DNA of 42,527 bases from the NCBI GenBank assembly GCA_002694885.1, contig NZNM01000163.1:7254-49780 (forward strand), written 5' to 3'. Position 1 is the first letter of the stretch, and each line of letters starts with the position of its first letter. Shown one piece after another: positions 33,170 to 42,523 of the stretch. The notes beneath the pieces were generated by a model that was given only the letters and a program-made list of their open reading frames with translations, was not told the DNA's origin and did not search any database. Both the position numbers and the translations under genes were made by a program. The DNA comes from Opitutaceae bacterium (GTDB taxonomy: Bacteria > Verrucomicrobiota > Verrucomicrobiia > Opitutales > Opitutaceae).

Positions 33170-34339
33170 GTGAAATCGATCGATCAAATAAAGAGAAGTT
33201 TTCTGAAGCTATATGGTAGTGATCCAACTGTAGTTTCGGCGGCTCCCGGGCGAGTCGAGTTTATTGGAAATCATACGGACTACAATCTTGGCCCCGTAAT
33301 TGGAGTGGCTATCGATCGTCGGATTTTCGTAGCGATTCGGAGAATAGAGGAGCGCGTCTTCCGGTTTGCATCGGGCGAAAGCTCGGATTTCTTTACACTC
33401 AACGAGTTGAGTTCTCCAGTTGAGGGAGAGAACTCGTGGGTAAATTATCCAATAGGCGTATATAATTGTTTGGTACGAAGAGGGATGGACTCCGAGGGCG
33501 GGTTTGAGTTGTTTGTGGATTCGAATTTGCCTACAGGCGCTGGTCTAGCTAGCAGCGCTGCCTTGGAGTTGGCTTCAGGAAAGGCCTTTTGCGAATGCTT
33601 TGGACTGGAGGTTCAGTTGGAAGAGTTGGCAGTCGCGTGTAAAGAAGCGGAAAACGAATTCGTTGGGGTGCCTTGCGGTATTCTCGATCAAGGTGTTTCA
33701 GCTTTTGGGGAAGAGGGTAGCTTAGTGCATATCGATTGCCGGGATATGCTATTTTCAGTTATTCCGTTAGGGAAAAATCTGAGTATATGGATATTCAATA
33801 CGCATAAAAAGCATGCTTTAGTAGAGTCATTGTATTCAAAAAGGCATGAAGAATGTTTAGAGGCGGTAAACGGATTAGTTAAGGCAGGTCTTGAAATCAG
33901 TTGCCTGGCAGACGTATCTATGGATACATTGGAGGATGCAAAAGGTTCGCTGGACGAGAGGATCGCAAAGCGCGCGAAGCATATAGTTGGAGAGATCTAC
34001 CGCGTCGAAGAAGTTAAGCGGGCGCTTGTGGAAGGAAACGTGGAGAAAGCCGGCAAGCTCCTTTTCCAGTCGCATGCCAGTTCTAGGGATCTTTTTGAAA
34101 ACAGCATTCCGGAGCTCGATTTCTTGGTCGATATTTTGCGATCCATGCCCGGAGTGTTGGGCGCCCGTCTGACGGGAGGCGGATTCGGGGGAGCTGTAAT
34201 GGCGCTGGCGAAACCGGATTTTACGAAAATCTATGCCGAGTCGGTGGCGTCAGCATATCGAGGCCGATTTGGCGAAGAGCCAGAAACGCTGGAATGCCAT
34301 TCCGCGGATGGAGCCTGTATCCTTGAAAGCTCTAACTAA
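33170..34339 (+). CDS. galK: Galactokinase
   Basis: A 389-residue GHMP kinase. The galactokinase signature GRVEFIGNHTDYNLGPVI occurs near residue 28, the ATP-binding LPTGAGLASSAALELA near 125, and the C-terminal LTGGGFGGAVMALA near 335. CGILDQGVSAFGEEG provides the catalytic Asp region. It phosphorylates galactose at C1 in the Leloir pathway. The start is GTG at 33170, the only reasonable one. Its last 8 bp overlap the convergent prepilin peptidase gene. No galT or galE is present in the window. Confidence 0.94.
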   Translation: MKSIDQIKRSFLKLYGSDPTVVSAAPGRVEFIGNHTDYNLGPVIGVAIDRRIFVAIRRIEERVFRFASGESSDFFTLNELSSPVEGENSWVNYPIGVYNCLVRRGMDSEGGFELFVDSNLPTGAGLASSAALELASGKAFCECFGLEVQLEELAVACKEAENEFVGVPCGILDQGVSAFGEEGSLVHIDCRDMLFSVIPLGKNLSIWIFNTHKKHALVESLYSKRHEECLEAVNGLVKAGLEISCLADVSMDTLEDAKGSLDERIAKRAKHIVGEIYRVEEVKRALVEGNVEKAGKLLFQSHASSRDLFENSIPELDFLVDILRSMPGVLGARLTGGGFGGAVMALAKPDFTKIYAESVASAYRGRFGEEPETLECHSADGACILESSN

Positions 34340-35231
34340 ACAAATCCAAAACTAGTGACAGATAAAGATCTACGGGGTCTTTGAGAAGCATTGCGTAGAT
34401 CAACGCCCCTGAAGCGAGCATGGGACCAAATGGCACCTCGCGCCCGATTAAACCTCTGTTATCGGATTTGTACTTCTCTTTTTGCGACGGTCGGGCGATC
34501 GTTGCCCGGATAAGAGCCCAGAATAGTAGAGCAACGGTTCCGATCACCGCTCCGCCGAACAATGCGAAGGTGGCTCCCTGCCAGCCTAGAAAGGCGCCGA
34601 TTCCTCCCATGAGCTTAACATCGCCGAAACCCATCGCTTCTTTGCGCAGCACGGTTTCGGCTCCAAGGGCGATCCAGAGTATCATGCCGGATCCAATCAT
34701 TATGCCAACGGCGGACTCGAACAAGCCTCTCAAGGAGGCCATGGCGTAGATCGGTTCATTTGCTCCGTGAAGCGAAGGGACAATCGCCGACATTACTAGA
34801 CCGCAGAGCGCCATGCCGATAGAGAATCGATCGGGAATCTCCATATGGTCTAGGTCAATGAAGGTCGCGCAGACTAGCAGAGAAACCAGTACCCATAGAC
34901 AAGCGGCGGGAGCGTACGGATATTGAATCCAAGATGCGAGAAACAGGCAAGCGGTCAGAAACTCGACGAAGGGGTATCGGAAACTATATGCGGCGCCACA
35001 ACAACGGGCTTTGCCTCGCAATATGAACCAGCTCAGAATGGGGATATTGTCGAACCACTTTATCGGTTGACCGCAGGCGCAAGTCGATCCCGGAGACACA
35101 ATCGATTTTTCGGCGGGTATTCGATAGATGCATACATTTAAAAAACTACCGATTAATGCTCCGAAGACGAATACGATAGACGCGATCACGGCCGGAAATT
35201 CCTGATCAATGTATTGAAGTTCGCTGAGCAT
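34332..35231 (-). CDS. Prepilin peptidase (type IV leader peptidase)
   Basis: A 299-residue polytopic membrane protein. The N-terminal domain has IGSFLNVCIYRIPAEKSIV and a cysteine-rich cytoplasmic loop (CACGQPIKW ... ARCCGAAYSFRYPFVE) like the zinc-binding loop of PilD. Catalytic aspartates appear in FIDLDHMEIPD and GFGDVKLMGGIGAFLG. It cleaves and N-methylates type IV pilins and type II secretion pseudopilins at the inner membrane. No pilin genes are adjacent. It is the last of three leftward genes with aroE and the SirB1-like gene, 25 bp after aroE. Confidence 0.94.
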   Translation of the reverse strand: MLSELQYIDQEFPAVIASIVFVFGALIGSFLNVCIYRIPAEKSIVSPGSTCACGQPIKWFDNIPILSWFILRGKARCCGAAYSFRYPFVEFLTACLFLASWIQYPYAPAACLWVLVSLLVCATFIDLDHMEIPDRFSIGMALCGLVMSAIVPSLHGANEPIYAMASLRGLFESAVGIMIGSGMILWIALGAETVLRKEAMGFGDVKLMGGIGAFLGWQGATFALFGGAVIGTVALLFWALIRATIARPSQKEKYKSDNRGLIGREVPFGPMLASGALIYAMLLKDPVDLYLSLVLDLFS

Positions 35232-35256
35232 CTAAAATAAGATTGCTTGAGATCGA

Positions 35257-36186
35257 TTACGATTTTGTTGCCAGAGCCAAATTCGCAGCATTCTTCATGG
35301 GGCTAGGATCAATTTCACGATCGCTCCAAATCTCTAGCGCTCGGACGCCTTGGTAGACGAGCATAGAAAGTCCATTGGCAACACGTCCTCCTCGTTCGGA
35401 TACGGATTTCATGAGCTTTGTCGTTCGCGGGTAATAGATCATATCATAGAGCGCTGTTGACGGAGGAAGGCATTCCTCCGGTATCGGTATGGGGTCCCGA
35501 GAGTTAAGCCCAAGTGAAGTGGCGTTTATAACCAAGACCTTCTCGGCGAACTTCAATTCGGGATCTTGAGGGCTGAAAGCGCTAAGCGGAATGCCTTTTT
35601 CGCGAGCGATTTTCTGTATCGAATTGACTAGGTTTTCGAGTCGATCGGCGCTTCGATTCACTATTGAAAGCGATTGGCAGCCACTTCGAAGCGCTTGAAC
35701 AGCCGCAGCCCGAGCAGCGCCTCCTGCTCCAAGGATTGCAACGTCGCTGCCTTCGAGGCTAGAGGATAGCCCTTCCTCGATGCCCTTGGAAAGACCGTAA
35801 CCGTCAGTATTGTAGCCTCGGTATCCCGAAGAGTTCCGTTTCAGCGTATTAACTGCCCCGATTTCAATGGCATTTGGGTCGATGGACTCGATGAGATCGA
35901 GGGCGATCTCTTTGTGGGGCACGGTGAGATTTAGGCCAAAGAATCCTTTTTGAAAAAAAAGCGGCAACGCCTCGGGCAGTGCTTCTGGTTCCACTTCAAA
36001 CCTAAAGTAGCGCCAAGCATCGAATTGGGAATCTTCGGCGGCAAGCTCGGCTAAGGCAGCATTGTGCATTGCCGGGCTGATAGAATGCTGCACAGGAAAT
36101 CCTAGAACCGCTAGACTCGTCCCCGGATATTTCCAATCGTTTAGGTCGCGAAGCTGGTAGGTAACTTCGGAATCGTATGAGACCAT
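35257..36186 (-). CDS. aroE: Shikimate dehydrogenase
   Basis: A 309-residue enzyme from ATG at 36186. VLGFPVQHSISPAMHNAAL carries the shikimate-binding Ser pair; GLNLTVPHKEIALDLI has the catalytic Lys; AVNTLKR and YNTDGYGL the Asn/Asp pair. VAILGAGGAARAAAVQAL is the NADP loop, with NRSADRLENLV for the phosphate. It reduces 3-dehydroshikimate to shikimate. About 30 extra residues precede the usual start of the domain. Stop codon is 25 bp from the prepilin peptidase start, so the two are probably cotranscribed. Confidence 0.94.
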   Translation of the reverse strand: MVSYDSEVTYQLRDLNDWKYPGTSLAVLGFPVQHSISPAMHNAALAELAAEDSQFDAWRYFRFEVEPEALPEALPLFFQKGFFGLNLTVPHKEIALDLIESIDPNAIEIGAVNTLKRNSSGYRGYNTDGYGLSKGIEEGLSSSLEGSDVAILGAGGAARAAAVQALRSGCQSLSIVNRSADRLENLVNSIQKIAREKGIPLSAFSPQDPELKFAEKVLVINATSLGLNSRDPIPIPEECLPPSTALYDMIYYPRTTKLMKSVSERGGRVANGLSMLVYQGVRALEIWSDREIDPSPMKNAANLALATKS

Positions 36187-36288
36187 CTTCAAGAAAGAAC
36201 GGGATCGCCGCCTGCTGGGCGAGCAAATTTATTTGGGTTCGAGCGACGTCGATTAGCTGACCACGTCTTTAGCACCCAAGAGGAAATC

Positions 36289-37152
36289 TCAAACTTGTTT
36301 CTCGTAAGCTTCCTTGAACTCTTTTAGGAAACTCTGGAAAAGGTTCGCCATTGATAAATCTCTATTGTCGGAGTAATGGCGAGAGAGATTTCGGCAAATT
36401 CTAGCTAGGGTCTCGTGCGTAGAAGCGGGCGCTAAATGCCCGATACTTGGGGCGAGCGTTGATTCTTCGATACGTTTTAGCATCTGGCCTGCTGTCAAAA
36501 ATTTGCCCCGCTCAAATGGGTCGATGTAAAAAGGGGCCTGCTCATCGAAACAGCCGATCACGAAATGACCCGGAGCGCTGATGGGTTCTATGGGCGTCCC
36601 GAGCCGTTGTCCAATCAGCAAGTAGAGCACGGAAAGAGTGATCGGCAATCCACGCTTGGTTTCCAGGACGCAGTTGATGAAGCTATTATCGGGATCCGTG
36701 TAGCGCTCGGCATTTCCTCGAAAGCCCATCTCGTGAAAGAGAACTCTATTGATAACCAGGCATTGCTCGCGAGCGGTGGTTGGTTTGATTTGCAATTCTC
36801 TGCAGCGGGTGGCTATCGCGTCGAGTCGTTGGCAAATTTCGCCGACATCCAAGTTGGGATAGGCAACACGGCTTATCATGAGCCAGCCGGATTCCATTTC
36901 GTAATTCATCTCTTGAATGAAGGTCCGAAACTCCTGCGCTGGATTGGAGGATTGCAGGTTAGAAAGAATCTTGGCTGCATGCCACCTAAGAATACGATTG
37001 GGCCCGTTGATTGCCTCTTGCAACAGGTCTAAGCCTTCTTTGCCCATTTGCCCAAGCGTGTTGAGAAGCTCCTTCCGCACAAAAGGGCTGGGATCGTCCA
37101 TCAGGCTGAATAGGGCCAATTTTTCGTTTTCCGTCATGGCGGCTGCGGTCAT
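36289..37152 (-). CDS. SirB1-like transglutaminase-fold protein
   Basis: About 287 residues from ATG at 37152 (a further ATG at 37137 is equally plausible). An N-terminal HEAT-like part, ALFSLMDDPSPFVRKELLNT, leads into the SirB1 domain: CLVINRVLFHEMGFRGNAER, NSFINCVLETKRGLPITLSV, then GQRLGTPIEPISAPGHFVIG and FYIDPFERGKFLT. The Cys-His-Asp elements of a transglutaminase-like fold are visible as NCVLET, PGHFVI and YIDPF. The family's function is poorly defined. It is the first gene of the leftward run with aroE and the prepilin peptidase. Confidence 0.87.
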   Translation of the reverse strand: MTAAAMTENEKLALFSLMDDPSPFVRKELLNTLGQMGKEGLDLLQEAINGPNRILRWHAAKILSNLQSSNPAQEFRTFIQEMNYEMESGWLMISRVAYPNLDVGEICQRLDAIATRCRELQIKPTTAREQCLVINRVLFHEMGFRGNAERYTDPDNSFINCVLETKRGLPITLSVLYLLIGQRLGTPIEPISAPGHFVIGCFDEQAPFYIDPFERGKFLTAGQMLKRIEESTLAPSIGHLAPASTHETLARICRNLSRHYSDNRDLSMANLFQSFLKEFKEAYEKQV

Positions 37153-37634
37153 AGGGAACGATGATGAGAAATGCGTCTTTCGCAATAGAGAAGAGGGAGA
37201 ATTCTTAGAACGGTTTTGAAATCCTCACAAACGTATTCAAGAGCAACCTACTGACTTTGCAGACGGGCAATCGAGCCGAGTTTGGCCGATTGTTGACTGT
37301 AAGCGCTAGATTTCGATAGATCGTTGACCCTGGATTCTATGAGAGAAATGTAAAGAATGAGGATTATTTTGGGGAAAACCTAGATGATGACCACTAGGAT
37401 TGAGGCCTCATCGGTCAGTGAAGCCTATCCTTTAAGGCCCTTGTGCAAGGGAAAAATCGATGCCAAACCATTCTCGAATGACTATAGCAACCTGTGGTAC
37501 AATAGTAAAATATGAAAATAAAGAATAAGCGTTCAAATAATATTGTTTTCGAGAATTAAGGATCCAGGAGCTTTTCCGATTCAGGGGATTGAGGCGTTTT
37601 GCCGGATTTCGAATGGAATCGAAACCAGAACAGC
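37153..37634. other. Intergenic region, no supported gene
   Basis: About 480 bp between the SirB1-like gene and a small rightward frame. Open frames on both strands are short and unlike known families. No clear terminator or RNA structure was seen. Confidence 0.5.
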
Positions 37635-37853
37635 ATGGAACCGCTCTATCCACAGAATATTTTGGAAAGAACTTTTCCGCACCTTCGCGAAATGCGAGAG
37701 AAAGCGGAAAAGGAGGCCAGGCTGTTTCCTACTCTTGATAAGGCTGATGAGAACCGAGAAGATGTGTTCGAAGTGGGGGAAGAATCGGGCTTGTATTCTG
37801 GCGTTCCTTACGAAAGTGGACCAGTAGGAAAAAACTTAAGCACCTTTGCGTGA
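37635..37853 (+). CDS. Small hypothetical protein
   Basis: A 72-residue frame from ATG at 37635 (MEPLYPQNILERTFPHLREM). It is acidic-basic mixed and helix-rich in its first half, then ends YSGVPYESGPVGKNLSTFA. Composition is that of a soluble protein rather than a random antisense frame, but no family is recognised. Its stop lies 18 bp inside the end of the convergent response-regulator gene. Confidence 0.42.
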   Translation: MEPLYPQNILERTFPHLREMREKAEKEARLFPTLDKADENREDVFEVGEESGLYSGVPYESGPVGKNLSTFA

Positions 37854-38249
37854 GAGCTCCTGCACGCGGTGGCTTTCTAAGCCCGCCGCGAGTTTCTCAA
37901 TCAAGTCAGCTGATCGAAATGGCTTCGTAATAATGCCTTCTACTTGACGTTCCCCGAGGCGTTCCTTGATTTCCTCATCCAAGCAGCCGGACGTCATGAA
38001 TATCGCCAATCTAGGGGCGAGGCTCTTGATATCCTCGATCATGCGCTCGCCGGGCAAGTCTTGGAGATTCAAATCGAGGATGACTCCATCAAGGTCCGTA
38101 CCACCGCTTTCAATGATCCTCAAAGCGTCAGCAGCGTTGCTGGCGGTCGTTGATTCGAAGCCAGCTGATTCGAGTATGACCTGGATGAGATCAAGCAGGC
38201 TTTGGTCGTCATCGATTATGAGAAGCTTCGTTTTCTTTGAATCGGTCAT
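37836..38249 (-). CDS. Single-domain response regulator (CheY-like)
   Basis: A 137-residue receiver domain without an output domain. KLLIIDDDQSLLDLI has the acidic pocket, LDGVILDLNLQDLPG the phospho-accepting Asp, FMTSGCLDEEI the Thr/Ser switch and VEGIITKPFRSADLI the conserved Lys. It would be phosphorylated by a sensor kinase not present in the window and act by protein contact. It is divergent from the VTT-domain gene. Confidence 0.92.
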   Translation of the reverse strand: MTDSKKTKLLIIDDDQSLLDLIQVILESAGFESTTASNAADALRIIESGGTDLDGVILDLNLQDLPGERMIEDIKSLAPRLAIFMTSGCLDEEIKERLGERQVEGIITKPFRSADLIEKLAAGLESHRVQELSRKGA

Positions 38250-38400
38250 CAGGATCGATTAACGTTTAGTAACGACGAGACTGAATGCAACGGGAAATCT
38301 TGGCGAATTGTCTTGAATGGCCCAATACAAGTTTTTGGCCTGACGATCGGTCCATCAAAATGTCTTTGCCATTCTAGTCCGATAGCAATTGGGTGGGGCC

Positions 38401-39063
38401 GTGATTTCTTCCCGAATTAAGATCTTGATTGGTTTGGCAATACTCGCGGCAGTCGCGGGGATGATTGTCGTTGGGATCTACTGGGAAAGGATACTGGAAT
38501 TCGATGTTCAAGCGACGGTTGATTGGGTAGCGAGTTTTGGTCCGGTACCGTTTTTCGCAGCTATGGCTATTTTCCCTTCTCTTTGGGCCCCGGTTTCACC
38601 GTTCCTCATTTTGGCCGGAGCGCTCTACGATATGCCCGTGGCATTGCTGGGGAGCGGTCTGGCTCTTTCCACAAATATGGCAATTTCTTGGCTAGTAGCT
38701 GGCAAGTGGTTTCGGCCGCCCTTTGAGAGACTGGTTCACCGCTTTGGATACACCGTTCCGGAAATGACGAAAGAGACCATGGTCACCGTGGCAGCTCTGT
38801 TGAGAATAACCCCGGGGATGCCTTTCCCTCTTCAGAACTATCTGCTTGGACTTGCTCGAATGCCCTTTGGTTGGTACATGGCGGTTTCGGTGCCTTTGAA
38901 TCTCAGCATCGCCTTCAGCATCGTTTGGTTTGGCGATGCTCTCCTCAAAGGAAACGCGACGATGATCCTCTTGGCCCTCAGCGTGATTATCGCTTTGAGT
39001 TTGGCAGTGCGTCAATTGAGAGCCCGCTTGAAGCGTAAATCGTTGGATCCCAAAATAGGTTGA
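38401..39063 (+). CDS. VTT/DedA-like (TVP38/TMEM64-type) membrane protein
   Basis: About 220 residues with several hydrophobic helices. The central part has FPSLWAPVSPFLILAGALYD and LLRITPGMPFPLQNYLLGLA. The latter is the proline/glycine motif region of VTT-domain proteins, which are thought to scramble or flip lipids. The GTG at 38401 is preferred because GGGTGGGG lies just upstream; a TTG at 38389 is an alternative. The stop codon overlaps the xseA ATG (TTGATG), so the genes are translationally coupled. The lipid role is known for relatives, not shown here. Confidence 0.82.
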   Translation: MISSRIKILIGLAILAAVAGMIVVGIYWERILEFDVQATVDWVASFGPVPFFAAMAIFPSLWAPVSPFLILAGALYDMPVALLGSGLALSTNMAISWLVAGKWFRPPFERLVHRFGYTVPEMTKETMVTVAALLRITPGMPFPLQNYLLGLARMPFGWYMAVSVPLNLSIAFSIVWFGDALLKGNATMILLALSVIIALSLAVRQLRARLKRKSLDPKIG

Positions 39064-40406
39064 TGAAATCTTTTCTCGATCAGTTTGAGGACGATGAAGC
39101 GTATTCAGTAACCGAGTACACGCGGCGCATAAAGAGACTCTTGGAGGGCTCGATCGGCCCGGGTTGGATCCGCGGCGAAATTTCCAATTTCAGGAAGCAG
39201 GCGAGTGGGCATCTGTATTTTTCTTTGAAAGACGAGAATGCCCAGCTGCCAGTTGTCATGTTTCGGGGCAACGCATCGAGCCTGGATTTCGAGATAGGCG
39301 ACGGGATGGAATTGCTCATCTACGGCGAGCTGAGCGTTTACGAACCGCATGGCAGGTATCAGCTGATTGCCAGGGCTGCCATCGAATCCGGTCAAGGGCG
39401 ATTGCACCGGGAGTTTGAAAGACTTAAAAAGAAACTGTTAGCGGAAGGGCTTTTTGACAAAGACCGAAAGCGACCGCTCCCAGAGTTTCCTCGGCATGTA
39501 GGATTTATCACATCGCCGAGCGGGGCAGCCGTTCAGGATTTCATTCGGATTTTGAAGAGGCGGGGATGGTCTGGCCGGCTCACGGTTTTTCCCGCGAAAG
39601 TACAAGGGGTCGACGCTGCCCAGTCGTTGATTCGTTCCCTAAGGACAGCAGCGAAATTGCCCGGTCTGGACCTGCTGGTTGTGGGTCGAGGCGGTGGCAG
39701 CCTAGAAGATCTTTGGTGCTTTAATGACGAGAGCTTGGCTCGCTCCTTGTCGGAATCGCCTGTGCCCACCATATCTGCTGTGGGTCACGAAATCGATTTT
39801 GCATTGAGTGATTTTGTAGCGGATGTCCGAGCGGAAACCCCTTCGGGTGCTGCTGAACTGATAAGCAGCTCGTATTTGGAATTCCTAGACCAGCTAGAAT
39901 CTGTCCGAGAACGTATTGTCGAGGCCTTGGAATCCCGCATAGAAGATGCGAGAAGATCCCTAGAGGAGTTCGCTGCTCGTTTGCGGGCAGTAGCCCCACA
40001 ACGAAGCATCGAAACTGCCAAGTTGAAATTGGACGAGCTGGATAGCCGTTTTCAGGCAGCAACGAGAGGATCTATGGGGCAATTCAGGGAAAAAGCGGCA
40101 GGCGCAAAGTCAGACTTTTTGAGGACGCGTCCCGATAAAAAGGCGGTTCAAAGTAGGCAGGTTTTGGCTAGTTTAGAAAATAGATTCACTCGTTCTGCGG
40201 AACGTCGATTGTCCAGAATGCGTAATCGATTCCAGGAACTGACTCTTGGATTCCAGTCTTTGAACCCGGATACCACATTGAATCGTGGATACGCTATTCT
40301 CGCTGACGAGAAAGGCGCGATTTTGAGATCTGTCAGCCAGTTGAAACAGGCTGAACGCGTGCAAGCGACGATGAAAGACGGCGAAGCTTGGCTCAAAAGC
40401 GAGTGA
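39063..40406 (+). CDS. xseA: Exodeoxyribonuclease VII large subunit
   Basis: A 447-residue protein from ATG at 39063. The N-terminal OB fold reads VTEYTRRIKRLLEG then IRGEISNFRKQASGHLYFSL. The catalytic domain has VGFITSPSGAAVQDFIRIL, LLVVGRGGGSLEDLWCFNDE, ISAVGHEIDFALSDFVADVR and AETPSGAAEL. Long coiled-coil helices follow, and the C-terminus has TLNRGYAIL. ExoVII degrades single-stranded DNA in repair, with several XseB small subunits; no xseB is visible nearby. It overlaps the VTT-domain gene by one base. Confidence 0.95.
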   Translation: MKSFLDQFEDDEAYSVTEYTRRIKRLLEGSIGPGWIRGEISNFRKQASGHLYFSLKDENAQLPVVMFRGNASSLDFEIGDGMELLIYGELSVYEPHGRYQLIARAAIESGQGRLHREFERLKKKLLAEGLFDKDRKRPLPEFPRHVGFITSPSGAAVQDFIRILKRRGWSGRLTVFPAKVQGVDAAQSLIRSLRTAAKLPGLDLLVVGRGGGSLEDLWCFNDESLARSLSESPVPTISAVGHEIDFALSDFVADVRAETPSGAAELISSSYLEFLDQLESVRERIVEALESRIEDARRSLEEFAARLRAVAPQRSIETAKLKLDELDSRFQAATRGSMGQFREKAAGAKSDFLRTRPDKKAVQSRQVLASLENRFTRSAERRLSRMRNRFQELTLGFQSLNPDTTLNRGYAILADEKGAILRSVSQLKQAERVQATMKDGEAWLKSE

Positions 40407-40451
40407 GGATCCGGCGTTCTTGGCTCGGACCGTAGCGCCCTCTATTTCTGC

Positions 40452-40862
40452 CTATGAATCGCGTGACAACTCTGTCAGCACTCGAGAAGCTAGCGGAACA
40501 TTAGCAACTTTCACGATAAGTTGCTTTGTTTCGCGGCTGTTGGCCAATGAGGGGTAGACATAGTCCACGCTGATTCCTGCATTTATCAGTGAGCGGGTCA
40601 TCTGGGTCAATCGCCCTTTCTCGCGGTTAACCTGGAGAGCGATAACGGGCTCAGTCTTAACAGAAAAACCGTTTTCTTCGAGGAGAGATTTTGCGTCTTG
40701 GCTACGATCAGCCACAAAACGGAATCCGTCGGAAGATCTAGCCGCATCGGATGCTTTGATTTGAATTCCAGTCCTTGAGAGCAGGGTGGAGGCATCTGCG
40801 CTTTGGCTAGATTCGTGGTCTGGGATGACAGAAAGTTGAGTTTCGATGGAGTGTATCATCAT
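40452..40862 (-). CDS. Tandem ACT-domain protein
   Basis: About 136 residues, two ACT-like halves: IHSIETQLSVIPDHESS through GFRFVADRSQDAKSLLEENG, and PVIALQVNREKGRLTQMTRS through ISVDYVYPSLANSRETKQLI. ACT domains bind small ligands, often amino acids, and this stand-alone form may sense them. The ATG at 40862 (MMIHSIE) fits the domain start; an ATG at 40886 would add eight residues. It is convergent with xseA, 45 bp away. Confidence 0.78.
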   Translation of the reverse strand: MMIHSIETQLSVIPDHESSQSADASTLLSRTGIQIKASDAARSSDGFRFVADRSQDAKSLLEENGFSVKTEPVIALQVNREKGRLTQMTRSLINAGISVDYVYPSLANSRETKQLIVKVANVPLASRVLTELSRDS

Positions 40863-40886
40863 TAAAGAGGTCCGCGCCCGGAGCAT

Positions 40887-41338
40887 TGTTCTCGGGTCGT
40901 GTTCACATCGTTTAGAGTAGACCAGGTTGGGTCTCTTGGTCCGATCTGAACTAAATTAGTCTAGCCTTCCCCGTCTAATGTTCCCCGAGTTTTGAAAATA
41001 CCGAGTGACGCGATCATGGGCAATCTGCCGCTTCAGCTTGGGTATCGCGAAAAGGAAAGAATCGGACTCCAACTCTGCATTCCTATCATTCGTTATTACT
41101 TTTAGAGGAGGGTTGTACTTAAAAACATGGATGGGCTTTGGGGACGTTTTCATGGGGAAAGAAGAAAGGGGTTTTGCTACTTCGCATTCTGCTTATTGGG
41201 ATATGAATAAGCGCTTTTAAGCGTCGTAGTGAAAATTGATCGAAATTTCGCGCAAGAAGTTGGTTGGTCGATTTTGAAAAAGTAGGATCCTTTTCCGAAT
41301 CAGTTGCGTATGATCTAGTTGTTATGCTCTCCAGGCCA
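40887..41338. other. Intergenic region, no supported gene
   Basis: About 450 bp between the ACT-domain gene and the first lipoprotein gene. Opposed frames at 40956-41153 (minus) and 41005-41220 (plus) overlap, and neither matches a family. AT-rich stretches here may contain promoters for both neighbours. Confidence 0.5.
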
Positions 41339-41884
41339 ATGAATTTCTGTACGATTTTCCTGATCGTTTCATTTTCACTAATTTTTTTAGGGTGTAATTC
41401 CAACCAGTCGTCTTCCCGGTACCCGACAACGGTCACTGGCATGGCTAAAGAGCTAGAAAGCGGAACCATTGTCGACGTTCGGGAAGTGATAATAGATGGA
41501 AGAAGCAGCGTTGTCGGAACGGCGACAGGAACCTTGTCTGGGGCAGTTGCTGGCAGCCAGATTGGCGGCAGTCTGGGCGATCCGAGCACGGGGGCCGCCA
41601 CTGGAGCGGCTGGGGGAGCCATTGCCGGAGCGGTAATCGGCCCTAAAGTGGAAAAGGCGTTAACGTCCAAGCGGGCGCAAGAGCTGACCGTTCGAATGGA
41701 TGCGGGGGGTCTGATAGTCGTCACTCAAGAGTTGAGGAAACCGTGGTTCAATATTGGAGATCCTGTAAAAGTGGATACGAGCTTGAGTGGAGCGGGCAGA
41801 GTTTATCATGCGGACGAGGATCCGTATATCGATCCTGATACGGGCGCTTACTTGCCAGAAGGATTCGAGATTCCAGAGGAATGA
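41339..41884 (+). CDS. Glycine-zipper outer-membrane lipoprotein (SlyB-like)
   Basis: About 181 residues from ATG at 41339. The lipoprotein signal NFCTIFLIVSFSLIFLGCNS has lipobox IFLGC. The mature part has TIVDVREVIIDG, then a glycine-zipper segment (GTLSGAVAGSQIGGSLGD, GAAGGAIAGAVIGPKVEKAL) that can insert into membranes, and a beta-rich end (ELTVRMDAGGLIVVTQEL). This is the SlyB/17-kDa-antigen pattern of outer-membrane lipoproteins linked to envelope integrity. The next gene is a clear paralogue. An ATG at 41324 is an alternative start. Confidence 0.82.
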   Translation: MNFCTIFLIVSFSLIFLGCNSNQSSSRYPTTVTGMAKELESGTIVDVREVIIDGRSSVVGTATGTLSGAVAGSQIGGSLGDPSTGAATGAAGGAIAGAVIGPKVEKALTSKRAQELTVRMDAGGLIVVTQELRKPWFNIGDPVKVDTSLSGAGRVYHADEDPYIDPDTGAYLPEGFEIPEE

Positions 41885-41961
41885 AACATGGGTTGGTCGA
41901 TCAGATATTGAATCCAATCAATGGGGATCGGCGAATCAGAGAGCAGAACTGAAAACGAAAC

Positions 41962-42453
41962 ATGAATAAATCAGTCCGAATAATAATTCTCGTTCCCCTA
42001 ACGATACTAGCAGCGCTGCTTTACGGCTGCGCCTCGGGCGGCTACGAAACGGTGCCGCGGTCATCAGCCGGCACGACGCAGACGCTTGATTTGGGGACAG
42101 TGGTTGCCGCTAGAAATGTAATGATTGATGGCGAGAGTTCTCAATTGGGACTTTATGGTGGAGGAATTATGGGCAGTGCGGTAGGCTCGACAATTGGAAG
42201 TGGTGACGGCACAATACTGGCGAGGGCTGGTGGCGCTGTTGCGGGAGCGATCGTTGGTCAGCAAGTGGAGAAATCGCTTACCAAGAAATTGGCTCAGGAA
42301 ATCACTATAGAAATGGACGATGGTAGCGCAGTTGTCGTGGTCCAGGAAATGAAGGAACCGCCTTTCAATACAGGAGATCGAGTTAGCGTGCTGCAATCGC
42401 GAGGCGGCAATGCCCGAGTGCGACACGAAGATTACACGATTTCGCAATATTAA
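41962..42453 (+). CDS. Glycine-zipper lipoprotein, paralogue of the preceding gene
   Basis: A 163-residue protein. The signal RIIILVPLTILAALLYGCAS has lipobox LLYGC. The mature region shares its design with the preceding product: LGTVVAARNVMIDGESS, glycine zipper GGGIMGSAVGSTIGSGDG and GGAVAGAIVGQQVEKSLTKK, and EITIEMDDGSAVVVVQEMKE. The two differ in the loop within the zipper and in the C-terminal tail. They arose by tandem duplication and are probably cotranscribed, ending at the terminator at 42490. Confidence 0.85.
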   Translation: MNKSVRIIILVPLTILAALLYGCASGGYETVPRSSAGTTQTLDLGTVVAARNVMIDGESSQLGLYGGGIMGSAVGSTIGSGDGTILARAGGAVAGAIVGQQVEKSLTKKLAQEITIEMDDGSAVVVVQEMKEPPFNTGDRVSVLQSRGGNARVRHEDYTISQY

Positions 42454-42489
42454 AGGCAGAGGCTTCAAGAATTTTGTTGGGGGGATAAT

Positions 42490-42523
42490 AAAAGGGGGAG
42501 ACGAGATTCGTCTCTCCCTTTTT
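42490..42523 (+). terminator. Strong intrinsic terminator after the lipoprotein pair
   Basis: Arms AAAAGGGGGAGACGA (42490-42504) and TCGTCTCTCCCTTTT (42508-42522) pair over 15 bp with one G-T pair around a GAT loop. The A- and T-tracts at the outer ends make it potentially active in both directions. Confidence 0.88.
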
